Assembly: GCA_023101885.1 (NCBI GenBank)
Contig: JALPQD010000916.1
Span: 124,001 to 188,000 of the forward strand
Direction of reading: 5' to 3'
DNA: 64,000 bases
Source of the DNA: Typhlomys cinereus
Taxonomy: Eukaryota; Chordata; Mammalia; Rodentia; Platacanthomyidae
A program made the translations under genes and the position numbers. The notes beneath the pieces are model-generated. The model searched no databases, was not told the origin of the DNA, and saw only the letters and a list, made by a program, of their open reading frames with translations. Every line of letters begins with the position of its first letter. Within the stretch, counting starts at the first letter, position 1. Positions 1 through 10,964 of this stretch are shown one piece after another.

Positions 1-314
1 TGCACTACATAAATTTGCTAACCACTAGTAACTTTGCGTAGATTCTGCCAAATGTCCGAGCATTGATGCTCACGTCAGTGAGTAACATTTCCCTTCTTTG
101 TGCCTCTTTGCTTGTCTCCCCTCACAGTGGGGACTTTAGATGCAATGTTGTCTCGGAGTGGCCAGACAGACCTTGCTTTGCTCAAAATCTCTTGTTTTCT
201 AGATGTAAGATACGATAGGTTTCTATTGGTGCTTTTCTTGCATTGACAAATTCCTTTCGTTTGTTACTTTGATGAGATTTATTTTATTTATGTTTTCATT
301 TATTTATTCATTTA

Positions 315-315
<1 letters not shown>
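1..315 (-). mobile_element. LINE-1 ORF2 fragment (3' part, antisense)
   Basis: T-rich sequence whose reverse complement follows the order expected of the reverse-transcriptase half of LINE-1 ORF2. The stretch around 225-290 matches the segment that in LINE-1 lies just before the block resuming at about 600. It is strongly diverged with no intact frame, and it is cut at the left window edge and at 315 by a SINE. It is the continuation of the fragment at 598-1425, so the two were one insertion. Family placement is by eye; a repeat-library search would fix the subfamily. Confidence 0.55.

Positions 316-362
<47 letters not shown>
316..362. repeat. (TG)n microsatellite
   Basis: About 23 uninterrupted TG dinucleotides. 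It is the CA tail of the antisense B4 SINE that occupies the following bases, a usual position for CA microsatellites in this SINE family. It is long enough to be length-polymorphic. Confidence 0.97.
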
Positions 363-364
<2 letters not shown>

Positions 365-594
365 CAGAGGGCACTGTGTATGTCTGTGGAGGCCTGGGAA
401 TGACTTCAGAATTCATCCTGAATTATCTGCCTACGTTTTGCTTTGCTCTGAGATTTCCCAGGCTCCACCTTCCAGGGCCAGAATGCAGGCCACTGTCATT
501 TCTGCCTGGTGTTTTCACAAGGAATCTGAGTTCTGAATTCCGGTCCTGCTGCTTGCTAGGAAGGGGTCTTACCTCTGAGCCATCTCTGTAGCTT
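316..594 (-). mobile_element. B4-type SINE (ID-B1 composite), antisense
   Basis: Read on the minus strand, it starts with the ID-like head (complement of gagccatctctgtagc at 577-592), runs through a B1-like body and ends in the CA tail at 316-362. It interrupts LINE-1 ORF2 sequence that continues on both sides, so it landed after the LINE-1. Non-coding; the short open frames here are chance. Confidence 0.75.
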
Positions 595-597
595 TAC

Positions 598-1425
598 CGG
601 GTATTTTTCAAATGTCTGGTAGAATTTGTCAGATTATTTTATGTATCTTTTGTGGTGATTGTACAGTTTTTATTTTCTTCATAAATCACAAATTACGCTG
701 ATGAATTTTCAAATGTTCAGCCAGCCTCACATTTTGCATAGAAGGTGAGACCCATCATTGCTTTTACCTGCTGTTGGGTCTGGCTGCTAAATGCTTAGGA
801 TTTGCATATGCGCATTCATGAAGTGTATTTGTTTGCAACTTAATTTCTGGTAATGGTTTTGTTTCACTTTGCCATGCTAAAAACATGGGTTTGAACTGGA
901 CGGGTTCTCATCTGTTTGACTTTTCTGTGAGATCCTGTCATAGCTTCTCTTTAGCTTTTTAACAGAATTAGTCAACGAAGCCACAGGAAGCTGGACCTTG
1001 CTTTATCCTTCGCGTTTGGTTTCTTTTCTTCTTCTCTCTTCGTCTCACTTTCTTTCCTCTCTTCCTTCCTATGGCAACATTTTAGTGAGAAATACTTTCT
1101 CTTTCATGCATTTAGAACTACCAGGTTTTCTATTTTTTTCCCTAGTGACTTGTTCATCTCTCAATGTGTTTGTGCTTCCAACTAGAGCATCGTCACACGC
1201 TCTGGCATTACATGTTCCTAATGCTCTCGCTGAAATACTCTGCAAGGATGTCACTTTTATTTGTGACGTAAAGGCATTTTCATCGGGTTCCTTTTCTTCT
1301 ATCAATACAGCTAGGATATCAACTTTGTTGATCTTGAGGAACTAGTTTTCGTTGTCCTTGAATTTTTATCACATCTCTGGTTTTTGACTATGATTCCTGT
1401 AGTTTCCTGAGGAAGGAGTAGAGAA
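598..1425 (-). mobile_element. LINE-1 ORF2 fragment (reverse-transcriptase region, antisense)
   Basis: The minus strand reads successive landmarks of LINE-1 ORF2 in the right order. On the plus strand these appear near 700-800, near 970-1000 (complement of the 'agaattcaccagtgaagcc' landmark, here agaattagtcaacgaagcc) and near 1310-1345 (tatcaactttgttgatctt). The sequence carries many substitutions and indels, so it is an old copy without coding capacity. The 115-codon plus-strand frame at 998-1345 is antisense to it and meaningless. The fragment may extend right to about 1650, where T-rich sequence resumes after a GC-rich patch at 1430-1550, but I could not follow it. Confidence 0.78.
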
Positions 1426-3280
1426 CAGAGAGGAACTGTGCTCTGCTCCTTGAGGCCGGCGACCAGCTGGAGAGCCACCCCAAGGACGGCTCCGGACGCA
1501 GGTCTTGGCCGCGCCACTTCTGCCCTCGACCCCGTGGTTTAGGCTTGGGATTCACTGACCCACTTTCATCATTTTTAAAATGTTAGTTTTCATCAAATTG
1601 ATTTTTAAAATCACCTTTGAATTATTATTTTCCCAAATTTTTATTTCTCCAAATCTACTCCCTCGTGCTCTTCTGGAGGGAGCCCTCGTCTATATTTAGG
1701 ACTCTACTGCTAATGTAACTTTCTGATACCCTGCGCACCATTGCCTTTACTTTTCTCTCTGGTTCATCTCGAAGTTTCTTCAGTGTTTTTTCAATCTCTC
1801 TCTCTCTCTCTCTGACGTTTCTAACCACTTGGCTTTTCTGGGTCCTGCTGTGGACTGTTGTCAGAAGTGGGCAGTGACCCATCGGGACCCGTAGACGTGT
1901 CCGAGCAGAGTGTGACCCTCACTATTCCCACCTCGGAGAGGCTCCAGGGTGGTCTGACCACCGTCTGCCCAGCACGTTTTCCATCTGGATGGCGAGGAAG
2001 GAGCGGCTTCCTGTGCCGAGGGAGCGTTTGGTGACTCCCAGGCCTTCTGATGGCTCGTCCCTCGCTGTGCCCCACGCATTCGCCAAGCAGGCGGTGGGTC
2101 TGCAGGGACCCCCCCCCCTCCGGGAGAGCCCAGGAGTTCTGCATCCATCGCATGCATCTGGACACTAGTTCTCTGGAGACGCGGCCAGCCTCTGCTTGGT
2201 CTCCGCCTCCCCCGCCGCGCCGAGGCCGCTAGCCTTCCATGCAGTCAGCCTTATTCGTGTTTTCCGTTTCTTTCTGGTGAGCCGCAGTCCTTTGGATCTA
2301 TCAATGAACTTGTACATCTGATGCAGAGCATCGCATCGATTGACGTTAAGATGTCCATGGTGTTCTCGTTGAAATCTACAGACTCCAAGTGATGTCGTTT
2401 CTCTTACTTTTGACGATGATGTTTCCTTTGGTTGGCTCTTTTCTGTGCCTGTGTGGCTTACTGTCTTCTAGAAAGGGAAATGAATCTAGTGGTTGTGACA
2501 TCACTAGGGATGGAAATAGAATCTTTCATGGTAATATTAATCGCAAAGCCATGCTTGAGTGCTAACGAGAGAGCTTTGTAGATGAAGGAGCATACATGCA
2601 CATGCTAATCATGGAATTTAAAGATATGTCTTAATAAAAATAAGAATTAGGACTAAGTAAGCAGAAAAACAAGAACGACACGTCGAATGCAGAATATCAA
2701 GGCAGTCATGCCGCGCGTCCCGGTTTCTCTACCTGAACCCTAAATGTAAAGGCCGCCTGCAAAAACATCCTCACGGAGTCTCAGAAAACACTGATACACA
2801 ATACAAGAACTCGGGGACGTTGAAAACAGAGTCTAGTTTGAGAGAGAAATAATTACTAGAAGAATAAAGAATTTGCACAATTGATATTAAGCTCGATAAA
2901 GTCATAATTTAGCACACGTGACATGGGAGAAGAATCGCAGGTGCCCGACGGTCTGGGGCGGTGGGGCAGCTAAGAGCTACAGTGACTCGCGCGCGTTGCT
3001 GGCTGGAGGGAGGCATTCGGGGTCCACTCTGTGCAGCAAGAAGCTTCCAGCAATGTTACCACATGTGGGTGAGTCCGGCGCTGGCGCACAGAAGCTTTGG
3101 TGACCGTCGTGACGTGGACCTGAGTGAGCTCCGGAAGGCCACATGCTTGAGTGACCGTCGTGCTGTGCAGCATATGGACAATATTGAAGGCCTTTGGTGA
3201 CTCTTGTGACTGGACCCTCGTGCGCGCTTGTGTCTGGGAGTTTTGGTTACCATGGTGACCTACAATCGTGCCTGATGCCT
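1426..3280. other. Unassigned sequence, GC-rich patch then AT-rich
   Basis: No gene and no clear repeat. It contains a short (TC)n run at about 1795-1814 and a C-run near 2108-2117. 1430-1550 and 1850-2230 are GC-rich. 2460-2930 is AT-rich and could be further LINE-1 remnant, but I found no landmark. At 3100-3250 the phrase 'tgaccgtcgtg' recurs twice in weakly repeated sequence. Confidence 0.6.
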
Positions 3281-3361
3281 TTAGCATGGTCTTTCAGAGA
3301 GCTGCACATGTTATGTCCTGGTCTATAGCATGGCCTTTCAGAGAGCTACATGTGTTATGTT
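3281..3361. repeat. Two-copy 45 bp tandem duplication
   Basis: The segment beginning gcatggtctttcagagagct at 3283 recurs at 3328 as gcatggcctttcagagagct and runs on to ttatgt in both copies. A few mismatches separate them. It is a simple local duplication. Confidence 0.85.
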
Positions 3362-3682
3362 CCCAGCTTTATCTTTGTTTTTGTTGTCTTGAGCCTTTTG
3401 GTCAACATCATTCAACCCATTTCCAAGTTCTCTATGAGACTCAGAAATGAAGATGAACCAACCCAGTCTTGACCGTGAGTCCCTCTGTGATCCCTCCAGA
3501 ACCACAGAACAGAACAGCTCTGTATTCTGTGCTTTCGTAGCTACCTAATAGCTTCAATTTTGATTCTTGGATAAAGTTTAATTCAAGAATGTTCAGAGTA
3601 CAGGACTACCTATTTAATAAATGGGTTCACAAGACCCAAATTTTTATTCATTCCTACTTTCAGCTAAAAGTTAACAATTAAG

Positions 3683-4020
3683 TGGCGGGAAAGATGGCTC
3701 AGTGAAGTGCTTGTGCGTAACAGCAAGGTCTGAATTGGTTCCCAGAAGCAATTCGCGAGAAGGTCAAGCATGGCAGGACACACCTGCCGTCCCAGCCGGG
3801 CACGCGGCACCCACCTGCCGTCCCAGCCGGGCACGTGGCACCCACCTGCCGTCCAAGTGTGGGAAAGATGAAGGCAGCCAGGTCCCTGCAGCACACTAGC
3901 CAATCAGTGAGCCAAATCGGTGAGTTCCGTTCCCAGTGAAAGCCTTCCCATTGCAAGACACGGTGCGTGGTTCCTGAGGAATCTAGGTGGCCTCTGCTCT
4001 CCACAACCCTTCACACATTG
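3683..4020 (+). mobile_element. B4-type SINE, sense, internally expanded
   Basis: The ID-like head is at about 3683-3720 (aagatggctcagtgaagtgc), the middle is B1-like, and the tail has the 'ctgaggaat ... cctctgctctccac' signature at 3971-4010. The body is longer than normal because the segment at 3781-3857 is tandemly repeated. Confidence 0.75.
3781..3857. repeat. 31 bp minisatellite inside a SINE, about 2.5 copies
   Basis: The unit starts cacctgccgtcccagccggg and repeats at 3781, 3812 and 3843 (partial), with a C/T difference between the first two copies. It lies where the B4 body should read a single 'cacacctgtaatcccagc'-like phrase, so the SINE body itself was duplicated. Confidence 0.9.
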
Positions 4021-4078
4021 AAGGTCACGCACCCCAAGCCTTCGCTGGCCTTCATGTTCCGTGTGTAAACACAAACAA

Positions 4079-4163
4079 GTGACACTCTAGCAGCCACATG
4101 GTGACACTCTAGCGGTCACATGGTGACACTCTAGTGGTCACATGGTGACACTAGCAGCCACGT
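4079..4163. repeat. 22 bp minisatellite, 4 copies
   Basis: Four units of gtgacactctag plus a variable cagccacatg, cggtcacatg or tggtcacatg. The last unit is shortened by three bases. Confidence 0.95.
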
Positions 4164-4410
4164 GGGGACTTGTAAAGACGCAGGAGCTCTCTCTGCTCTG
4201 CCACTCTCTGCACTATCCTTGTTTATGTCACACGGGACACGCAGGACCCCAGGGCCCGAGATGTGGTTGGCGCAGAGCAAATATTTGGGCCACGGTAAAC
4301 TTTACCTTTGGAATGGAGGCAGGTAGCTGAGTCCATGTGTATTGGGCTTGACTGTGTACCTGGGGATTCTTCAATTTAACTTCCACGTAAGAATAAGGAT
4401 TTCTGTTGTG

Positions 4411-4482
4411 GATTTTTGTAGGGCTGGAGCTCAAACCCAGGCCGTCATGATGAACCTGCCACTGAGGTGTGCCCTGAGCCTT
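4411..4482 (-). mobile_element. ID-family SINE, antisense
   Basis: The reverse complement carries the tRNA-derived ID body. On the plus strand this is the diagnostic gggctggagctcaaacccag at 4421-4440 and tgccactgaggtgtgccctg at 4457-4476. About 70 bp, diverged; the T-rich bases at 4412-4418 are its A tail. ID elements are rodent-specific and derive from BC1/tRNA-Ala. Confidence 0.72.
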
Positions 4483-6055
4483 GCAGGGTTTAAGACATGG
4501 AACATAGACATGGGCTAATTTTAAATTCATAATACACTATTAATCCAACAACAGCTGTCGTAGGCGGGTACGTTCAACTGGAAGCAGAATGGATCTTAGT
4601 TTTTCATTGCAAAATACCCAAAGCGGATGGCTCAGAATCTGTGAAGACAAGGAGTCGGTTAAATGACATGTCTGAGAAGAGCAGGTCCACAGCCAACAAG
4701 GCCCTGAGGGTCGGGCCGGCAAGGCCAGCAGAGCAGCAGCTGTCACTGTGACGGGGTGGGGGGCTTGGAGGGCAGCTTTGCAGAGAGCTGGACGCCTGGA
4801 GCATCTGAAGGCCGCTCAGGCATTTAGTTAAACGACGTCCCCACCGGAGGACGACCGGCATTCTGATTCTGAGGGGCACATGTTTTAAGTGGATTAGGGG
4901 CAAATTATTTTAAATGTAGAAGGTACATAATTAACCCAGGACCCCGGCTGCAGGAAGATACCGTGGAGGAGCACATTATGCATATGGCTGAATAAACAGA
5001 GCAATCGGTCTCCATGGGAGTATTGTTCTGCAAATAAATGTCAATCTCAGGGCCACAAAGCAAGATGGGGCTGCGCCCACTGCAGGCTGTGGCTTCCAGA
5101 TGAAGGCTTAATACGAGCTGCCCAGACATGCACCGGAAACGGCCATCTGGTTGCTTAGGCATTTGGCTGTAACGTTTCCCTTTTGTCCAGATCCTGGAGA
5201 CAGACGTCTGAGTATTTCTGAGAGCGCAGATGTCTGTGTCCCCGTGCCGGGATCCTGTGGGGGGGAGGGGCTGGAGGTCGGCGAGCACGAGGGGGAGGCT
5301 GGCGCAGGGGCAGAAGGCAGGACGTGGACAGTCAGATCCACGGCAGAGGCTAGGCAAGGCAGCTCAAGACAGGAGCAGACAGGGAGCCGGAAGCAAGGGA
5401 CAGGGAGGCTTCAGGAAGGAGAAGGGAGCTGCAGAACAGATCGACACATCATGAGCCGACGTGCCCAGGGGGAGGCGTCTGTGGGAGGAGGCGGCGGGCA
5501 GCCAGAAGTTGGCTCCGCCCAGGACTGGGCTCCCTCCTCCTCCGTTAGCCCTCGCTATGGGCCTGTCCTGCCGGGATGGAGGCTTTTCCTGCATCAGCCC
5601 TCTTTCTGGTTTCCTCGCCATCTCCTGCGTTGTGAATTCTTGTCATCTCTGTTTATCCAATGAAGCAGGCCAAGAGTTTTATTGATTTTGTTAGCTGTAT
5701 CCCCGACACCTGATGGAATGGTACTTGTGCTCAGTGGCCGAATGAGCAAACACCTGCTGGGGACGGTGGGCACAGCCCAGCGGGGGTGGGCTGGAATCTC
5801 AGTGTGCCCCTGTGGTATCCCTACTCGAGAAGCTGGGCACGAGGTAGAGCCAGGTCTGGGCAGTAAGCCAGCTACCCCCTCCCTTTTGTAGACATCCCCA
5901 CTGCGAGTGCATGAGATCTGATCCTAATCCCGATGATATCTCATTTTCTTTTAGGTCTCCCCATGAGTAGAGGCCCTTGGGGATAGATTCCGTCAAAAAA
6001 GAATCAGTGGGTGGTCACCAGACCCCGTGAGAACGTCCCTAGCGGAACTCATTCT
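4483..6055. other. Unique sequence, no gene recognised
   Basis: Mixed composition. 4960-5060 is AT-richer and looks less decayed. 5260-5450 is purine-rich. 5733-5990 has weak resemblance to a B1-like body ('ctactcgagaagctggg' at 5819-5835, A-run at 5995), too diverged to call. Confidence 0.5.
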
Positions 6056-6600
6056 GGGGCTGGAAATGGATCAGCAGGAAAAGAACCTACTGTATCATCA
6101 AGAGGTCCCAAGTGAACCCCACATCCCATGCAAAATGCTTGGTGGATGCGGGGCCCACCTTTACCTGCAGCCTTGGAGGTGGAGTCTGGGAGCAAGCAGG
6201 CGGCCGCCCGATGGGTGAGCTCTGGGCTTGATTAGAGACTCAACTTCAAAAGACAGTGCAACATGATAGAGGGTGATTCTCCGAGATGAGCCTCAGGCCT
6301 CTGCGTGTATCGACGCCCACGCGCACCTGCATCCACGCCCACATGCACGGGCACCTGCATTCACACCACGCGCACCTGCATCCACGCCCACGGGCACCTG
6401 CATCCACGCCCACGGGCACCTGCATTCACGCCCATGCGTACCTGCATCCACGCCCACATGCATGAGCACCTGCATCCACGCCCATGTGCACCTGCATCCA
6501 TGCCCACATGCACGGGCACCTGCATTCACGCCCACGCACACCTGCATTCATGCGTGTCATGTGAATAAGCACGCACCCCCCACACACGTGAAGATAGAAA
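6056..6600 (+). mobile_element. B4-type SINE, near full length, with expanded tail
   Basis: All parts are in order: ID-like head at 6056-6110 (ggggctggaaatggatcagc), 'cccatgcaaaatgcttggtgg' region at 6125-6147, B1-like middle at 6150-6240, and the 'gagatgagcctcaggcctct' tail at 6283-6302. The CA-type tail that normally follows has become the 22 bp minisatellite at 6318-6560. Confidence 0.78.
6318..6560. repeat. 22 bp minisatellite grown from a SINE tail
   Basis: About ten units with core cacctgcatccacgccca followed by cggg, tgcg, catgcacggg and similar linkers (22 or 28 bp spacing). The core resembles the 'cctccacatgcacgc' tail of B4 elements. A 121-codon plus-strand frame runs through the array only because the units lack stops. 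Confidence 0.93.
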
Positions 6601-7119
6601 AGAGCTCCATCATTGACTCGTCTCAGCTCATTGCATAAGTCTCTGTTCTAAAAAGCAAGACCGTGCATGAGAAGGGAATGTGGTCTTGCTGGAGACAGCA
6701 CACAGCTGGAACCCACAGTGCTGTATGCTGCGGACAGAGTTATCCACGCTGCCAAGACCAGCAGCTAGACCACTTGAGATGCAGCTGCAGGAGGAGTTCT
6801 CAGACCCCCTTCCCTTCCCAAGCACAGACTGCTCCAAGTTCTGCGTGCCAGTGGTATTTTGTGATTTGCTTTCCTGGTGTTTGTTGATGAAATGGCGTTG
6901 GTTAAAAGAAAGACTATCCAAACAGAGCCTAAACAAAGCATTTGGGTTAAGCAGTGGTTGAAAGCACTGAACGCCGTGTCTCGTGATCGGGGATCTGAAT
7001 TTGCACCAAGGCAGGAAGGGGAGCCCGGTTGACTTTATTCTGTTTATTTTCAGGCTTAGCTCCGTGACCCCTGCTTCGGCAGGGGCCTGAATGCAGCATT
7101 CAGAAGAGGAAAGAAAGAC
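6601..7119. other. Unique sequence, no gene recognised
   Basis: No repeat or gene signature seen. Confidence 0.5.
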
Positions 7120-7200
7120 TGCAGATCTCAGCCACTGAGGTTGTGCAGCCCTGGGTAAGTCAGCTAACCTCTCTGACTCAGTTTCTTCAAATGTTCATTT
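7120..7200 (+). mobile_element. MIR fragment
   Basis: The phrase ctgggtaagtcagctaacct followed by ctctgactcagtttcttc (7151-7188) matches the conserved core of the mammal-wide MIR SINE. Only the core is recognisable. Confidence 0.72.
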
Positions 7201-8544
7201 CAACTTCTACGTCATTTTCTTTGAAAGTCACCTTGGTGCCGGGTGGGCAACCTGGTCCTGAAGGTCTTATTTTCCCATAAGAAAAACACGTGGTAATTGA
7301 GAGACAAAGACAAGTTGAAAGATGTGGATTCGAATTTTGACAATAACTATTGTCGACATCATATGTGTAGTCGGATGGGAGTAAAAAGCCAGGCACTCTG
7401 ACATATGGAGAGTTCCAGCAACCCCTAGGCTGTTAGTAAGACCTGTCTCAAAGTAGCCAAAGACAGGGTGAGTGTAGTGACACTTTTTAAGACATAGCAT
7501 GGGCTTAGAGCTGTCTGAGGGTAAGATGGCAGCTTTGCAGATGCGGCTTTCCTCAACACCGAAGGCCACTGCAGTGGTGGGTAACTCTAGCGCAGCTGCG
7601 GATAATGCTCCAGGAGCACGGGTGGAGGAGGCAGGGAATGCATCTGAGATCGGAAGGCAATTCAAGGAAGCGCATCTCTTCCACGGCCATGCAAGATGTG
7701 GGATGTGACTTGGCTGTGTCTTGTTCAGCCTCTCATTCAACTGAAAAGCTGGTGGGTCTCTGCTTCTGTCTGATCAAAAGCAAGATGTACATGGAGAAAA
7801 ATGAACTGCTGCCAGACAAGCGCCCCTCCACGGCGGCCAGACAGGGAGCTGAGAGCGGCCGGTGTCTGCAGCTCCATCGTTCGGGTGGTGAGAACAGCCT
7901 CCAGCTTCCCTCCCCTTGCAGAAAAGCTTTCTCTTTCAAACAAAGCCTGTATTAATCAGAATTTCAGATCACACATGGCAATCAATTGAGGCTGTTTAGG
8001 GCATTTACAGTAATTGATCTGCTACAAGTTCTCCACAAGTGGATTGCCCTATCCATACACATGTACTTTCAAAGAATTCAAAAGCCATTAGGATGTGCTC
8101 GACTCCTGTCTGATCGTCTGAGGATCATTGACTGATGTGATCATCAGAAATGAGTTGGGCCAGCAGCGGGGGGCATCTTGATTAGGCGGAAGGCAGCCCC
8201 CCCAGGGGGAGCTGAGGGTGTGGGAACAAGGGGGTGCAGGGCTGAACCAATGCTGCTCTCTTAATGATCAGTTTTTTTACTGCACCTGATATTTCTCTGC
8301 AGCTGTGATTTCATCCAGCGCTCACCAAAGCAAGTGAAGATCTTAATGTGCCGAGATGGGGAAATCAAGGGGAAGTAAGTAAGGGCCAGCCAGTACTGTG
8401 TGATTCCAAACCAGCGTGTCCTGGCCCAAGGCCCCATGCCCTCCCACCTAAACAGGAGGATGATCTCACGGCAGATCCTCTTTGAGGCTGGAGACACGAC
8501 TGCTAGCTTCAATCACAGCCAGCTGAGAATCTGTGGGGCTTTAA
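7201..8544. other. Unique sequence with a possible conserved island
   Basis: No gene recognised. 7880-8110 is AT-richer, lacks repeat signatures and contains TAAT-type homeodomain-like words (cagtaattgatctg at 8009-8022). It is a candidate conserved non-coding element, unproven. Confidence 0.45.
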
Positions 8545-8829
8545 TGTGTGTGCATGCATGTGCACGTGTGCATGAGTGCACGTGTGATCGGGCAAGTGTG
8601 CGAGAAGGCACTTCTTTTGAGGTGCCTGTGGAGCCTGAGGTGACATCAGGAGTCATCCTGGATTCCTCTTCCTCCTCACACTTGTGCTCTGAGGTTTCTC
8701 AGTTCTGCCTTGAGGGCTGGAATTGCAGATTCCTGCCACATCTGCCATTTTAAAAGTGGGGTCCTGGGATCCAAGCTCAGGCCGTTCTGCTTGAGAGGCA
8801 AAGGCTCACCCCTGAGCCATTCCCCAGCC
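8545..8829 (-). mobile_element. B4-type SINE, antisense
   Basis: Starts on the plus strand with the TG-rich tail (tgtgtgtgcatgcatgtgca at 8545-8564), passes the 'gaggtgacatcagga' tail body and ends with the complement of the ID-like head, cctgagccattccccagcc at 8811-8829. Confidence 0.78.
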
Positions 8830-9439
8830 AAAGACAGAGGTCTCGGAGCGTGTCCAGCGGTGACTCCGTGGGCTTTCTTTCGTGGCAAGGGCACGCTGTC
8901 TTGGAAGGAAGAGTCCAGAAAGAGAAGCTGACAGGTGCTCGTTGGAAGCAAGGAGCTGAGTGACAAGGGACTGGGGAGGAGCAGGTGGTTACAGCGGAGA
9001 CTGCCAGGCAGTAGGAGACCCACAGCTGGACCCCAGTCAACGGGCCCTCTGAATGCAGTCAGGAAGGCCCGCTGCATGCTGGGCCCGCTGCATGCTGGGC
9101 CCGCTGCATGCTGGGCTGTCAGACGCACGGCTGACCTCAGCGTCGCTGACAGTCCTCGCTGGACAGTGAGCCCCACAGAGGCGGCCGAGACGCCTCCAGC
9201 CGTCTGGGCTTCCCAGCTGCGGGGTCCGGAGCTAGGATCCCCACACCTCACCTCTTCACCTTGCCAACGGTTCACCGATGCGATGCCGTGTCGCAACACT
9301 GCCAGGGAGAGCACGCGCTGACGTCACAGCCCGCGCTAAGCACTCGTCCGCGCTGCCGTGAGTTAACTGTCACAGGCGGACTCAAAGGTTCCAAGTTGAA
9401 TTTCTCTTCCTACTTCTGCCTCTAGGTCCTTAAGAGATC
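8830..9439. other. GC-rich unique sequence
   Basis: Apart from the triplicated 16-mer annotated separately, no feature is recognised. CpG is frequent at 9130-9360. Confidence 0.5.
9066..9117. repeat. 16 bp tandem repeat, 3 copies
   Basis: Three perfect copies of cccgctgcatgctggg. Each contains the self-complementary core GCATGC. Confidence 0.95.
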
Positions 9440-10330
9440 ACCCTAAAAGCAGAAGTATGAACCTCAGAACAAACTTCAGACGAAAACTTAAAACTGAAAA
9501 CCTTTCGGAGAGAGCACGGGGGAGATCCTGCAACCGTGGGCTAAGCAAAGACCCTCAGATGTAACATCAAAAGGACAATGTACAAAGGAAAACATCGACA
9601 AACTGGAATGCAAAAGAAAAAAAGTGTTCAGGAAATGGCTGACGGGATGAGAAGACAGCCGTGGAATAGAGAAAATATTTATAAAACTCGAAGGATTTGT
9701 ATCTAGAATGCACAAAGCTCTCCAACTCAAAAACAACAAAACAAACTACTCAATAAGAAGTGCATAAATATTTTTAAAATCCCCGAGAGACAGAACCTAG
9801 GATCGATGCCAGTCAGAGGCACAGCGGAAAACCGCAGCAGACCCTCCTGACGCTGCTCAAGTCTGCAGAGGACAGAGCAGCAGGGCCTGGCCGTGGACCC
9901 GGCAGCAGTGCGGCCTGCACACTGCAGGTGACGTGCCGGGAGCCGCCCTGCACCGCGGGTCACATTAACTGTTCCCCCACGCGCCAGAAGCTCCATTCTG
10001 GGTACTGGAGAGAATGAGCGTATGTACCAGTGGGTGTGACGTTCAAGCAGCCGCGACTGCGCAGGACGCGTAGCCAGAGGACAGACAGATTGTGACACGT
10101 CCATGCAGTGCAATATGCTCAGCGAGGAAGAGAAACACCTGGGCAGTTCAGCATGAACTGCCTCAAGTGCATTGTGCTAAGAGGAAGAAATGTCAGAATC
10201 ACACAATGTGCAATTCTAATGGCGGACAGACTTCGGAAAAAGCCAAACTGCAAAAACAAATTAGTTTGCCTACATGGGACTAGATAGATTGCAAAAAAAC
10301 CACCAATGGGAATTTTGTTGGAAATTTTCC
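9440..10330 (+). mobile_element. LINE-1 3' ORF2 and 3'-end fragment
   Basis: A sense-orientation old LINE-1. ORF2-end landmarks appear in order: agagatcctgcaaccgtggg-type sequence near 9515-9545, gatgagaagacagccgtgg at 9647-9665, agagaaaatatttataaaac at 9668-9687, ttgtatctagaatgcacaaa at 9697-9716 and ctccaactcaaaaacaacaa near 9719-9738. The middle (9790-10080) is heavily diverged. The 3' section resumes with cgtccatgcagtgcaatatg at 10099-10118 and attgtgctaagaggaagaaa near 10169-10188. All frames are destroyed. The polypurine tract at 10381 starts shortly after its expected A-rich end. Confidence 0.78.
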
Positions 10331-10380
10331 TATATCTCCATTGCAGATGCATGCTTGTGAGATCCTTTGCCCCTGGCTGC

Positions 10381-10964
10381 ACGAAAGGAATAAATGAGCG
10401 AAGGAAGAGGAAGAGGACGAAGGGAGTAAGGGAAGAGAAAAGGAGAAGAGGAAGAGGATGATAAAGAGAAGAAGGAGGGGGAGGAGGGGGCAGGGAGAGA
10501 GGAAGAGGGAGAGAAGGAAGGAGAGGAGGAAAGAGAAGGAGGAAGGGAAGGAACAGGAGAGAAGGGGAAGGGAAGGAGGTGAAAGGACAGGGAAGAGGGA
10601 GAGGAGGAGGGAGAGGAGTAGGGAAAAGATGAAGGGGGGGAGGAAGGAGAGGACGAGGGGAAGAGGAGGGAGGGGAGGAAGAGATGAGGAGGAAGAGGGG
10701 AGGAAAAAGGGGAGGAAGAGGGAGGAGAGGGGAGGAAGAGGGGAGGAAAGGAGGGAGAGGGGAGGAAGGGGGAGAAGGGGGAGGAGAAGGGAGGAGAGGG
10801 GGAGAAGGGAGGAAGGAGGAAGAGGGGAGGGAGGAGGAGAAGAGGGGAGGAGGAAGGGGAGGAAAAGGGGGAGAAGGGGAGGAAGAGGGGGAGAAGGGGA
10901 GGAAGAGGGGAGGAGGAAGGGAGGAAAAGGGGGAGAAGGGGAGGAAGAGGGGGAGACGGGGAGG
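10381..10964. repeat. Polypurine (GGA/GAA) tract, 584 bp
   Basis: Almost pure purine on the plus strand, built from GGAGGAA, GAGGGGA and GGGGGAGAA words with only scattered C or T. Sub-blocks such as gggagaaggggaggaa recur at 10870-10940. It gives open frames of over 250 codons on both strands (Arg/Glu/Gly-rich on plus, Ser/Pro/Leu-rich on minus), which are composition artefacts. Tracts like this can form triplex (H-DNA) structures. Confidence 0.97.

Noticed and set aside
998..1345. 115-codon plus-strand frame
   Set aside because: It is antisense to recognisable LINE-1 ORF2 sequence and T-rich; hydrophobic translation is expected from that composition.
5733..5995. Possible B1/Alu-like body ending in an A-run
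   Set aside because: Only isolated phrases match (ctactcgagaagctggg) and the order of other landmarks is lost.
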